Shown here: piece by piece, positions 41,874-53,414 of the stretch
How the letters are laid out: every line of letters starts with the position of its first letter
How positions within the stretch are numbered: the first letter of the stretch is position 1
Assembly: GCF_018139145.2 (NCBI RefSeq)
Contig: NC_059479.1
Location: forward strand, 5,518,001 to 5,582,000
Source: Gymnogyps californianus
Lineage: Eukaryota; Chordata; Aves; Accipitriformes; Cathartidae
Direction: 5' to 3'
Length of the DNA: 64,000 bases
Made by a program: the position numbers and the translations under genes
Notes under the pieces: generated by a model
Seen by the model: the letters and a program-made list of their open reading frames with translations, nothing else
Databases searched by the model: none
What the model was told of the DNA's origin: nothing

Positions 41874-42599
41874 AACTGCTCCCAGAGGTATTTTCTGAAT
41901 CTTCCCCATCTGACCAATGATTTAGAATTGGGATTTAATGAAAAATTACCTCACAGATTAATTCAGTAAGAATCTTTCAGATTGCAACATTTACTACTGC
42001 AAACGGCTAGTGTCTCACGCATGGTTGAAGTCCATACTGTAGATAGTCTTCTACCAGGAGGAACCGCTGCAAATCAAATTATTGATGACCCAGAAGCTTA
42101 CTGGTTAGCTCAGCTGTGCTTGGCTCTGGTGAAAATTTCAATCATACATTCTTGGTTTGCTTCTTTTAAAACCAGTCTTGGGAGCCCATAGAAGTTCAGC
42201 AGTGAGCCGCTTCCCTGCAGCCAGGAGAGACACTTCAGAAGAGCTTTTCTGATAGTTGATAAGCACTGCCATGATGCAACACCTGCACGGTTATTTTTCA
42301 AGAGCTCCTTGTATAAACCTAATGTACAAACAAGTATTGTATCTGGCATTAGCTTGTTAGAATTGCTGCCTCTACAGTGCTTAAGAGCTGTTGTAAGATT
42401 GAGGTTTAAAGTACTTTGTTTTGTGTGTGGTTGATGGATTCTGCAGAAAAGTGGGGCTGTTGTTATAGGAGCATTAGCTGTGTTCAACTGTTTGAGTTAC
42501 AATGTGACAAAGCATTACTGCCAAAATTATACACTGGGAATTTTGAAGCAGAAAGTCAAAGGTTGGCCTCTAACAAGTACCTATAGGAATTCCCAGTAA
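41874..42599 (+). pseudogene. Stop-poor plus-strand frame, possible decayed coding sequence
   Basis: One plus-strand frame from 41874 to TAA at 42597-42599 spans 242 codons with three internal stops (TAA 41967-41969, TAG 42189-42191, TGA 42432-42434). The interval 41970-42596 alone is 209 codons with two. The conceptual peptide is protein-like throughout, with a Gly/Ala/Asp-containing turn region, a Trp/Leu-rich helical-looking stretch, and a basic, cysteine-containing C-terminal part. I recognise no family. The antisense strand is also open for 125 codons (42487-42110), so strand assignment is provisional. I prefer plus because the single frame is longer. It lies 3.2 kb from the minus-strand candidate at 38.1-38.7 kb, with no evident relation between them. 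Confidence 0.3.
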
Positions 42600-43317
42600 A
42601 GTGTGGAGTTGTTTGTTTTTGGTTTTGTTTTAATCTGTTGAGTAGGCATCTGTTATGTTAGAGCCAAATTTGTGCTTTAGGAATACAACAGATGGATTTT
42701 AAATTTTTTCTTTTTCTGATCTCTGCTGGGTTTTTGCTATTGATCATGGGAAAGATGTTTTTATTAATATTTCTTGGTTTCAGAACCTCTTTTTGTCAAT
42801 ATTTTATTTGATGGAGATTTCCTGACCAATTCTGCTTACACGCTAATTTTCTCAACACTGAAATGTAAAAGCACGTGCTAGCTACCTATATTAAACATTT
42901 CTTAAATGCGTTTCAAATATTGGGCAAACCTTGTCAGATCTCAGCTGTTTGTTTAGCTTTTTTCTTCTACTTCCTAATCAGCTGTCTATAGGCATGTTTA
43001 TGCATCTTTTCTGTTCTGGAGGGGTGGGATTTGCGTTATCCAAGAAGAAAACCACAATCCTGGATACATCCTGAATATGTGCTGGAAGTAGAGGGAGATA
43101 AGGGAAAAAATGTCAGAACAAAGCTTTTTTTAGACTTTGCTGGCCTTGTATATGAGTTAGATTCAAGGAAGACTCTTGGTCTTACTCAGCTCCGTTGTGA
43201 TCCTGTGCTGTAAATGTCTTTCTTGCTCCTGTAAGGGTGGATGAAACCCCCAACTGGTGAGAGACCTTACACTGCTTTTTCAGAGTGAGTTCTGGTTTTT
43301 AGTTTTACCTCAACAGT

Positions 43318-43379
43318 TCTCTTTTTTTTTTTTTTTTCCTTTTCTTTTCTTTTTTTTTTTTTTCCCCCTTTTCCCCTCT
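43318..43379. repeat. 62-base homopyrimidine tract
   Basis: An uninterrupted run of T and C on the plus strand: T17, then mixed T/C, T-rich, C5, T4, C4. Long homopurine-homopyrimidine tracts can form triplex DNA. It might also be a poor-quality slippage region in assembly. Confidence 0.85.
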
Positions 43380-44710
43380 GCTTATTGCTGGGCAGTCCTT
43401 TACCTGGGTCTTTCCTGCACTGACCTTTCTCACTGGCAAAGTGGACTTTTTGCTTTCCCTAACAAGTCTAGGAGGTTTGTCTAAGGAGGAGATATGGTGA
43501 ACTGAGTTATTTGTTCTAAAGTCTCTGGCCAATTAAAGGTTAATTGGTAAGAAATGGGCCAAAGCTGCAGTGAGAGGATGAACGCACGCAGCATTGCTGG
43601 CCTGCAAGAGGTGATGAAGGGACTTAAAGACTAGTGGTACTGCTGATTTACATAAAAATGTTTTAAGATTTTAAGATTATGCTGGAGCATTTCAGAATCC
43701 AAGGCATGGTAATTCTTGGCAAATGGTGGACTTTGAAAAGATAGCTGTTCATTAAGAAGTAGATCATCTAGAGAAAAAAATATTGGAATTTCCTTGACCT
43801 GCAGCAGGTCAGGGTCTGGTAGAGAAGTTGTCAAAGGTTTAGTTTGTTTGTTAGAAGGTTCATTAGAGTTTGTTACAAGATTGTTTGGTTTGTTGCAGAG
43901 GGAAATGCAAAGGGAACATTTCAGTAAAAGCTGGTTAAAACTGTCATTGTGCTTCTGTGCTAATGCAACTTTTACTTTTTCCCTTTCTTTCTCTTGTTTT
44001 CCCTTTTCTTTTTAATGAATGCTGGTCACCTGGCTCGCCAGTAAGTGACCTTATCAAACAATGTGCTTTTCATCAGTTGCTTTCATCTGGTCTGGAACAC
44101 TTAATTTAAATAGATAGAAGTTATTTTTTCATTGATTTGAAATTTTTAGAATAATTTCCTTTTTCCCAATTAACCTCAGTGTGAAGTCGTCTTCTTCACA
44201 GTGTTTGATATAATCACAACAGACACGTACATCTCCTTTCTTTTCTTTAACTTTGTGTGTTGTTTTGCCAAGTAGATTATCACAAATGAAGTTAGACTTG
44301 CTTTCAGACTTCTATAGTGCTATTGTATAGTCCATTAGGTACTTGGATCTCATGTTTTGGTTGCGTGTTTGCATGCAGACTTAGCTTCTAAACTTTTACC
44401 TGAGCTTTAAACAACAACAACAAAAAAAAGAGTCCAAGGATTGGGCTCTCATCCTGTGAAAACACTGGGTCAGTCATAAAATCTGGTCTTTTCAGCATGC
44501 TAAAAAAAAAAAAAAACATCACTAGGATTCAAATCCTGAGGAAGACTGTCAGATAAATGTGTCACATGAATATTCGTTTCAAAAGCTAAGTAAATAAAGT
44601 GTGTCACCAATATCTGTCCTCTTTACTTTCTTTGCTTGTATTTTGAAATAGCCCAAATACCCAGCTTCTACCCGAGTGTTTCCAAAGCTGCTCTTGTTCT
44701 TTTTCTACCT

Positions 44711-44730
44711 TTTTTTTTTTTTTTTTTTAG
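44711..44730. repeat. Poly(T) run, ~20 bases
   Basis: An uninterrupted T run followed by AGAAAAGG. It resembles a strong polypyrimidine tract plus AG, but no open reading frame with a donor follows. Confidence 0.8.
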
Positions 44731-44822
44731 AAAAGGTTTGCCTTTTTCTGCCTATCAGAAGTAGAACTTAAAAATGCAAAGGTTATCCACTTGTAAGAAC
44801 TTCTCTTCTTGGATGAAAGAAG

Positions 44823-44867
44823 AGGACAAACAGCTCATCATTCCTTAGGACAAACAGCCCATCATTC
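44823..44867. repeat. Short tandem duplication
   Basis: The 21-base word beginning aggacaaacagc and ending catcattc occurs at 44823 and again at 44847 with one substitution, an offset of 24 bases. It is a recent-looking local slippage duplication. Confidence 0.8.
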
Positions 44868-45577
44868 ATTCTTGTTCTACTGACAGGTCACCAGTGTGAA
44901 ATGAAAAAGCTAGAGATAGCTAGTCTCTTTTATCTTCCAGATTATCTACTGGAATAAGCATGCATCTGTACATCATCAATAAAATAATCAAGAGAATACA
45001 TTATTAAATAGTCAGCACAAGCAATCAGAAAACGAAGAATTTTATTTTACTAGAAAATTCTCTTAATTATTCAAGAAAGCTACCGGAATACAGTAGCTGT
45101 GCAGAGTTTTTTTCTCTTGTCTTTCACAACAGGTGATGGGTTGTCCAGTCAGGGTACAGCACCAAGAGAGTTGCTTGGTTGTGCGCAATGCCAGGAAAGC
45201 TGCCTTGCGTGACTGAAACGGGAAGCAAACTTAAAGCATTTTGGTATGTCTGTGTAGCCCAGACCTTAATTTGTATTTAATTTCTGTTCTACCGGTGAAC
45301 TTACTGGAAGGTCAGTGGTCAAAATACTAAGGTTGATTTTACTATGGTAATTAATTTTCTTCATTAACCTGTACATTGCCAAGATAAAATTGTGTCTATT
45401 TTTACATCTGTATTTTTCTTTTTATTGGGGATCTTACTACTGTATCAGTGGAATTAGCCAACATGAAAATGACTATTGCTATGAGGTGCTTTTTCATTTT
45501 TCTGCTTTATCTACATGCACTTTTAGCCCAGGATTAATTTTATCCCTAATAAACAAAGAAACCCTGCACAAAATTAA

Positions 45578-45862
45578 AAGGCGCCATTAAATTCGAATGG
45601 ACAAAACACCACTATTAATTTGAAGGGAGTGGTTTGCTCAATTGAGGCCGTTGGCTTAAGGCCAAATGGGAGGTTATACAGGCGTGAAACAACCAGGCAG
45701 ATTGAAATCACTGTCAGTCCTTATCGACTGGTAGAAAATGCAGTGGTTCTTGCTCGCACGTCTGGTCATGCAGTTGTTGGGGAACACATGGATGGGAGCC
45801 CTAGCACATTCTCTGGTGTTATTCATGCCACTGTTGGATGCAACAGCAACATTTCCAAATAA
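45578..45862 (+). other. 95-codon CpG-bearing open frame, unrecognised
   Basis: The plus-strand frame is open from just after a TAA at 45575-45577 to TAA at 45860-45862. It carries about seven CpG dinucleotides in 285 bases, in a region where CpG is otherwise rare, and is less AT-rich than the flanks. The conceptual peptide looks like a beta-rich globular segment (alternating hydrophobics, many Gly/Ser/Thr/Val), but no motif is recognised. There is no ATG until codon 66 and no good acceptor or donor at its ends. Alternatives are an exon relic, a fragment of an unrecognised repeat, a conserved regulatory element, or chance. Confidence 0.2.
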
Positions 45863-48769
45863 TTTTTTTTTTTATTAAATGTATTGCATTTAAAAGCAGT
45901 GACACTGAACAAACCAGAGAATGCCTTTTTTTTTGTATGAGCTCTGGCTTGATGGAATGCTGGATCATGATGTATACACAAAAAGTAGAGAATGTACTTT
46001 AGTTTTTCCTCCCTGAACTTTTCTTCCTCCTTTTTATAAGGTAAGATACTGTCAAGACCTCATTTGAGCTGGAGGATGGTGTTTTAATTGAGTAAAAATC
46101 AGTCAGCAATATTTAAAGACAAATCTTTACTCTGAACCAATGAAACTGTCTGGATTTGTTATTATTTTTGCACTATAACGTCAGAAGTGAAGTTAGCATT
46201 TGCAGTCAAACGCTCTAGAACAGTTTATACAGCTGCTGTGTCCAGCTGTCAGCAGGCTTGATAACAGAATTTCAGGATTATTTATCTGCTTTGCTTAAAT
46301 ATTGCAAATTGGAAAATGCTAATGTTTCAGTGAAATCATGTATTTTCATTCTATCCCTTTTATCTTCTAGATATTCATTTTATCTACTTTATGCTTTTAC
46401 ATCTCATACTTTCTGGGTGTAGAAGTAGTATCTTCTTGCTTCGAATGTATGCAGACTAATGCTTGGCAGCCTTTTTTCCTACTTCCTGGCTAATCAGCTC
46501 TTGTGATCAGATACTGCAAACCACCATTTAATGGGGATTCTCTGAGCTGTGGTGCATCTATAGAAAGTCCAAATCTTGCAATAAAGCTTACCCAGTGACT
46601 GTGAGACAGATTACATACATTCAAAAAGAAGTGCTTGCAGGCACTTGCTTTTGAGGTCTCAGTACAGAAGTGAGAACCAAATAGTGTAGAACATTTAGTA
46701 CTAGGTCTGCACTGGCTCTATAAGTTTAGTGGCTTACCCTCCATTTAATTTTTTTGTTCCCCTTTGTCGGGAAGTGTTTTACCTTTCTTCAAAGTTAATA
46801 TTCTGTATTCTGTTGATAAAATGCTTTCCTAAATAGCAAAGTGCAGTTAAGGTATATTTTTTTTTTTTTCATCTTAAAGAGCACATCCCAGCCTAGCTAC
46901 GTCTGTAGCCTTTCCCATCAGCTCCATAAAGGGTTCACCACAGTATGTATATAGCAAGAAAGAAGCTTCAGTGAAGATGCGTGCTAACTAAATCACCCCT
47001 TAGTTACAGATTTATTTACACAGACATCTTGAGAAATCTGAAGCGCACATATTTTGTCATGTTGGAGATATCACTATTTCTTATGCCTCATTCTGGTTTA
47101 TTTCCTTATCATAGTAAAATTTTGTTCACACTGGGGTGGAGGTATACGGGAGAGAAATTTACTTTCTAATTAAATGAATTATAGGTAATACGTGTTGATT
47201 TTTTTAATGAAAATCTATTTATTTATTTGCTTTGTTTTTTATTCTTCCTCCCCCGATCTTTGTGGCTTGGCAAGTCAGTGTGATTTGAACTTTAGACTAA
47301 ATCTTTTTCCTTCATCTCCTCCTAGATTTTTCCTGTGTACTTCAGTCATATTGCAGGAGTTGACATGCATATAAATCCCACTCAAATCAAATAGAAATTA
47401 AACATTGATAAGGTTATGCCGTAGCTTAATAAATGTAAGTCCTAATATTTCAAGTAAATGGTGAGTAAAGGAACACAGAGCTTCATGCAAGGAAGGATTT
47501 CTCTGGGAAAATGTGTTTAAATTTGGTGGGGATTTTTCTATGCTCATATTAAGCTGCTAGAATCACTTAGCAGATGCTCTTGAGCCTGACTTCCTGACTT
47601 ATCTACAACTATATTTGTTTTGTTGTTTGGGATTTTTAGATCTTATTATATTTATCTGAGTTTCCATGTTGTTTGAGCAAGGAGCTAAAAGTCAGAAAGC
47701 AGTACTCCACGAGCGAGCCTGACACCGCAGGAGCAGCGTTGTTCTCGGGAGACCTAGCAAAAGTCCTGCCAAGTCTCCCACGTCAAACAAAGATGCCAGT
47801 GTGCAAGAAGAAAACAGGCCGAGTACTAACCACACACTGACTGAGATAGGAAACCCAGGGTCTTGTGAAACATCCTGTTATGTTTGTGGAGCTAATAAGC
47901 TGTTATACAGGAGCATTTGTTCACCTAAACTTTATTAAATTACACACAATTATGTCTAGGTAATGTGAAAAAATAAAACATACATTACATTTCTGTACTA
48001 CAGAATAACGAAACCCAGAATATAATTTTTAATGTTGAGTTTCTACCCATTTAATCACATGCACACTTTCTCAAAGACATGAAGTAAAATTTGGTAATAT
48101 GTTGTAAGGAAAGTTTTTATTGATAAGTTTTGTGATTATTTCTTAGTTTGGCATTTTGCAACTGCTTTTTAGTTTGCAATACCGGGAAAAGCCCTACACA
48201 CATACATTTAATGCATTGACTTGCTAAAGTTTGGAGTTTGGACTGAGTTTTCCCATTTAAAAGTCAAACATCTGAGAGTTTTATAGTATGAATTTTATTT
48301 GGCAGAGTTTTTTTGTGTTTACATGTGTAGTATCATCAGAAGTGTTTCTAGCTTCACCTGTGTGTCCCTGAAGGTAAAGGCTAGATACTTTGCTTACGCT
48401 GTTCTCATTACTGGGTACATTTGCATCGAAACAAGATAATTACAATACCTTCTGCTTACAGTAGATTCCCCATGTACTTTTAATTAGATACAGCCTCCTT
48501 GATTTCATTTTGTGAACAATTATGTAGCTTGCTATGCAATGGTAAATAGTTTGTGTTTCACCCCAGAAGCGTGTGAAGTGATTCATAAATAGGATAGGAT
48601 TATAAAATCACTTTGTTGGTATAAAATTGCAGATGGTGAAAAGCAATCCACAAACAGCATGACCAGGGATATATGGTAGAGGAGGTGGGCACTCCCAGGA
48701 GAGGGATGGAGACTTGGAGCTGCACGAGGCAGAGGAAAGCAGAGAGGATTCATCTATAGCAGATCTTTC
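45863..48769. other. AT-rich non-coding stretch
   Basis: No supported gene or transposable element. Short T runs occur at about 45866 and 46858. Confidence 0.55.
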
Positions 48770-48800
48770 CCTCCCTCCCTCCCTGCCTCCGTCCCCCACC
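48770..48800. repeat. CCCT-type repeat, G-quadruplex candidate on minus strand
   Basis: Four successive CCCT/CCTC units followed by further C runs on the plus strand give four or more closely spaced G3 runs on the minus strand. This fits the simple G3-loop-G3 quadruplex pattern, with an i-motif possible on the C strand. Formation is inferred from sequence only. Confidence 0.7.
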
Positions 48801-50799
48801 AGTCATGGCAGTGAGAGGAGCTTCCCTGGTAATTGCAGAATATCACTTGCAGATTTCAAAGGAGGCTAATAATGCTGTTTGGAGCTAGTGGTTATCAGTG
48901 GGAAGAGGAAGAAATGTCATCTTTATGCTGTGTATCTGTAGATCTGTGGTATCCTAAACGTCTGAAGGTTCTGTTGATGTCTTGCAGAAGGACAAACATA
49001 GTGCATTGTGCCACTCTTCTGTTGCTTTGTCCTGCTATAGCTGCTGTGTCTTTGCTCTCATCCATTTCTTCTCTGCGGGAAGCTTAGAATTAGCTTGTAA
49101 AATGCTCTCAATACCTTAAACAGGGCACTCTGCAACCGTTTTTGAAATGCTCACTAGGTTAGCCAAAGCCTTTGGGGTTTTTGCCCCCATTCTTTCTGAG
49201 CATTTTCTGTGCATCTCGCCGATCTCAAGTGTCACTCTGCGTTTTCCCCACTGGATTTGTGGCTACTTTATTGTGTGTGTCACTTTCTTAACCACTGTGG
49301 GTTTGTTGGGTTTTTTAGCTTCTTTCTTTCAGCAGTCAGTTACCAGTAGTGTGCAGTAGGAAAGAAGCTTGTACAAAACCAATGATTTTAAAACAATAGC
49401 CAATTTCTGTGCATGTCTAAAGACTTACCTTGATGCTAAGCCTGGTCAAGTGATGGCTCAAATCTCTCTACTCTCTTTTGCCCATTCCTTTTTCTTTGAT
49501 GCAGCTTCCATCTCTCTTGAGAGTACAACTGTTTTAAATATACCAGTCATGTTATGATCATAGCTTGCATTCATATATTTTGTCAAAGAAAAGGAAGGTG
49601 AATAAAGGATTTGTTTCCCATACATGTACACTGTACTTAACAGCATTCAGAACAATACAACAGAGGTGTTGGCCTAAGCAGAGCTGAAAAAATACTTCTG
49701 AGCAGCACTCAAACTGCTTAATGTAAATCCTTTTCCAGGATAGGCACACAAGTTTAAAATTAGTTTGTGATAATACTCCATCTCAGGGCAAGCTTCATGA
49801 TGCTACGTTCATCTTGTCGGCAGGAGGCAGAGCCCTTGCTATTTCACCAGACATTCTACAGCGACCCTTCTCCTTTCCCTGTGCCGCAGCGCAGTACCAG
49901 GCAGCCTACCCCTCGGGTTGCAGGCACTTGAAAATATTTGGGAAACTATCAAAACCAGGGAGTTTTCCCATTTACTTCGCAACTAGCATAGGATAGTCTT
50001 CTGAAGGAAGCCTTAATTAGACCTAAAGGAGCTAAGCCTGCATCTGAATCCAGACATTTGTTTTCTTTGATAGTAGCCACTTTTAGTTATATTGGTAGAA
50101 AGTTCACGGACATTATTCTGCTTTTATTCCCAAACAAGTTTGGTTTTTTTCATCAGATCCTAAAGAGCAGAAGCAGCCTTCAAATCCAGTGACTTTGTAC
50201 TGTTACCTCACTGCATAGTTCTAACAGCTTTTTCATGCATTTTGATGTTTGGGGTTTTAATTTTTAAACCGGGTTCTCTATTACTGATGAAAAGTCAACA
50301 TCAAAGATACTAATTTGGAGGCAGGTCTTCTTCTTGTCTAAAAAAGAAACAGAAACGTTCTAGCTATCTGATTTCCAAGGGAATGCTTAATTTTATTATG
50401 CCAAATGCAGGTGCTACATATTAAATGATGAAACTTAGCTAGCAACAGTCACTCAGAGTTAGAAGGCCACAGTATAATGTAATTTTAAAATGGGAATGTG
50501 TGGTTTATGCATATGGAAAAGGATAATAAAAATTCTTGATTTTTGTATTGCCATTTGCATAGTTCAGAAACAGAATGTCCCCCGTCTGTAGTTGACTGGA
50601 AGGTCAGAAGGTTTCTGGTTTTAATGAATTGAAAATCTCTTTGTTATGACAAATCCTACTTTCTTGAGCAAATGTATTTTTATTTTGCCCTTGCTACAGT
50701 CATTCACATTTAATATAAAATGACACATACTCCTTCAATCGACATAATGCCGCAATGTGTTTGCGCTTCATGTCCTTTTATATTGTGCTCTGTTCCTAG
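48801..50799. other. Non-coding stretch
   Basis: No supported gene. Open frames at 48833-49087, 49147-49359 and 49814-49996 are short and have no recognisable domain. Confidence 0.5.
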
Positions 50800-50838
50800 G
50801 CGTGGCATCCATACCCAATCTATCACAGGGACACCAAT
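50800..50838 (+). other. Candidate 39-base micro-exon
   Basis: The plus strand shows a pyrimidine-rich acceptor (ttatattgtgctctgttcctag, AG at 50798-50799). Then come 39 bases, a multiple of three and open in all three frames. A consensus donor GTAAGT follows at 50839-50844. Such an arrangement would fit a small cassette exon in a large intron. I do not recognise the encoded 13 residues in any frame, and nearby coding exons are absent. Pseudo-exons of this type are common in introns, so this is only a candidate. Confidence 0.2.
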
Positions 50839-50844
50839 GTAAGT

Positions 50845-52758
50845 GTGACATTAGCTCAGACAAAAGCAGTTGCCGGCTGTCTACATCTGAATATTGCACC
50901 TTTTTTACTGTGATTATACTGTCTCCCAGGCCTTCACATCCAGACTCATTCTGGAACGCATCGTGGGTGACTATGCAGCCTGCATCTGGCAGGTGTAGAG
51001 AGTGATGTCCCCTTCACAAGGTATAAGTAGCTTGTTGAGTATTCCAGACGGCTCAGGTGCCCTGAGAAGTTTCACTGCACAGCTTTTGCAAGAGAATGTC
51101 AAAGCATTATTTCTTGGGCTATATCTTGTGGTGGGCTTTTTCTGTGATTTCTGTGCTTTTGCACCCAGCATAAATAAGCAAATCCTTAGTTTCATTGCAC
51201 CCGTTATTGTTCTCTATGCTGCATAGTGAACGTAAGCATTTATTTTACCTCAGGCTCCAAGCACCAAATACTTCTCAGTCATCATATGTGTTATTTTGAA
51301 AACTTCATTTCTGTCAGTAATACAAATGCTCCAAAGCAGATTGCAAATACCCCCTCAATTCCCCTTTTCAAGAGATAGTGTCTTCTTCTACTTCATCTCA
51401 TCTGCAGAACTCTCAATTGACATTGAGCTCGAGTGCTAAAGACATCTACTAAATTGCCAACTTAATCATCTCAGAAGACGGGGCAAACTCTAGAGCTTTT
51501 CTCAGTGCTTCATTTATCAGTTACCAGACAGGGTACCCTATCTTACCCAGTTTGACAGATGGCCAGAAGGTGGGCAACTGAAGGAAAGAGGCTGGCAAGA
51601 GAAGGGCAAGGTGAGTGTCATAAGTTACCTGCATTATTAAGGTGGAGTGAGTGTTCTCCGTAAAGAATAAATAGTGATACAGAGATTGTATTTCATTATC
51701 TGTCAGTACAGTGAGTGCTTCTCATGATTTTGTGAGTAGGAGGAAAGCTGTTTAAGCTAGAAAGGGGGCACCAAGTTTGTAAACCTAAAGAAAAAAGATG
51801 CAGAATTAGAAGCAGCTTTCCAGGGAAGAAGCTTTGTGGAAGGTGGGAGGGCGGCTGTGTTTGTTTTAATACTGCAACAACTACGGTCAGTATGGAGTCT
51901 CATTGTTAGATGTTATCTAGCCATGTTTTATTTCACTTTGTTCTTCTTTATTTGTTTCCAATTTTTATAATTTTAAAATCGCTAATGTACTTGGTGAGAA
52001 CAGACTCAGGTTTGGGAGGGGGTGTTTTGCTTCAAACTTGACTTGTTAGTAAGATCAATTTCTGAAAACTCTAGCAAGCCCGGTGCACGTTCCTTTTCAA
52101 GATAAAGTAGTTCAGTGGATGTACTTGCAGGGTGTTTGCAACCAGGAAAAGTCAGGAATCTCCAAAATTAGAAGCAGCCAGCAGTGATGTTGCTGTGCAG
52201 GGTATTGGGGAGGGTATTCATTGACCATGAGCCCTGTGGTGGGGGAAGATGGATAAATAGGCACCCACAGCCACAGGTAGTAAATGTTGTCCCCCAAAAA
52301 CATATTTTAACAAACTGAATAGAGAGTAATTTTTTCTTTAATACTTTAGTAGGAGTACAATGATAGGAACTAATACTATTTAGTTTCGTGTGAACTGCTC
52401 TTTGGCTCTTTCAAATATTGTACCTGAAGAGTTCCAAGCAGAACAACTGATTCTTCCCTAAGGTTGTTAAACGATACAGCAGATTTATGTTTGCTTATGT
52501 AGCTTCTGTTACGCTTCATGAACACTTCATGAATGCTTTGAATGCTGAAAATCTCTTGGTCAACTTAGAGAAAGCTGAAAACACAGTCTCTAGTGTTTTG
52601 GCTTTGTTTTTTTTCTCCCCCCCCGCCATAAGGATTGTTTACTTACCTAAAATAAAACTGTCACAGTTCTCCTCAATCTTGCAATTGTTATTTATCAATC
52701 TAAATATGCACTGCCTAAATAGAGGACCAAAATACTTTAGACATGTTTTGATAATTTT
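50845..52758. other. Non-coding stretch, slightly GC-rich at its start
   Basis: From about 50850 to 51220 the sequence is less AT-rich and open in overlapping plus frames (50757-51005, 51002-51226) and a minus frame (51195-50971), none with a recognised domain. The remainder is AT-rich with no supported feature. Confidence 0.5.
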
Positions 52759-52773
52759 GTTGTTGTTGTTGTT
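52759..52773. repeat. (TGT)n microsatellite
   Basis: Five TGT/GTT units in a row, just upstream of the LTR 2 insertion point. Confidence 0.8.
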
Positions 52774-52944
52774 AAAATTTGTTCTAATTCAAGCCTACAA
52801 AGTAGATTTCTAAGTTGTTGTGATTTAACCCCAGCCAGGAACTAAGCCCCACACAGCCGCTTGCTCACTCCCCCAACCCAGTGGGATGGGGGAGAGAATC
52901 AGAAGAGTAAAAGTGAGAAAACTCATGGGTTGAGATAAAGACAG

Positions 52945-52950
52945 TTTAAT
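52945..52950 (-). terminator. LTR 2 polyadenylation hexamer ATTAAA
   Basis: The same minus-strand hexamer and position within the LTR as in copy 1. It is likely the LTR's polyadenylation signal, from position only. Confidence 0.5.
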
Positions 52951-53131
52951 AGGTAAAGCAAAAGCTGTGCACACAAGCAAAGCAAAGCAAGGAATTCAGT
53001 CACCACTTCCCATCGGCAGGCAGGTGTTCAGCCATCTCCAGGAAAGCAGGGCTCCATCACACATAATGGTTACTTGGGAAGACAAACGCCATCACTCTGA
53101 ACGTCCCCCCCTTCCTTCTTCTTCCCCCCAG

Positions 53132-53139
53132 CTTTATAT
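53132..53139 (-). promoter_or_regulatory. LTR 2 TATA box
   Basis: ATATAAAG on the minus strand, unchanged from LTR 1. It is intact, so residual promoter activity toward lower coordinates is possible but not shown. Confidence 0.55.
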
Positions 53140-53414
53140 GCTGAGCATGACGCCATATGGTCTGGAATGTCCCTTTGGTCAGTGGGGGTCAGCTGTCCTG
53201 GCTGTGTCCCCTCCCAGCTTCTTGTGCACCCCCAGCCTCCTCGCTGGCGGGGCGGTATGAGGAGCAGAAGAGGCCTTGACTCTGTGTAAGCACTGCTCAG
53301 CAGTAATAAAAACATCCCTGTATTATCAACACTGTTTCCAGCAGAAATCCAAAACATAGCCCCATACCAGCTACTATGAAGAAAATTAACTCTACCCCAG
53401 CCAAAACCAGCACA

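Larger units (their letters stand above)
42600..45577. other. Non-coding stretch with long pyrimidine tracts
   Basis: No gene is supported. It holds the pyrimidine tract at 43318-43379, a T run at 44711-44730 and the short tandem repeat at 44823-44867. The open frames over the pyrimidine tract (43257-43484 plus, 43305-43532 minus) are low-complexity artefacts. Confidence 0.55.
52816..53414 (-). mobile_element. Solo LTR of the same avian endogenous retrovirus-like family (copy 2)
   Basis: A 599-base element, nearly identical to the LTR at 28835-29430 over most of its length and in the same orientation. It starts TGTTGTGA and ends CCAGCACA on the plus strand. A perfect 5-base direct repeat, TAAGT, bounds it (52811-52815 and 53415-53419). 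The minus-strand TATA box (53132-53139) and ATTAAA word (52945-52950) are both kept. The first ~80 plus-strand bases (the U5 end) differ much more from copy 1 than the rest and have lost most CpGs. No internal retroviral genes are adjacent. Open frames of 95-97 codons inside it are repeat artefacts. Confidence 0.93.

Noticed and set aside
43257..43532. 75-codon frames over the pyrimidine tract on both strands
   Set aside because: Low-complexity artefact (poly-Phe or poly-Lys).
28835..53414. A ~24.6-kb provirus bounded by the two LTRs
   Set aside because: Each LTR has its own distinct 5-base duplication on both sides, and no gag, pol or env lies between them.
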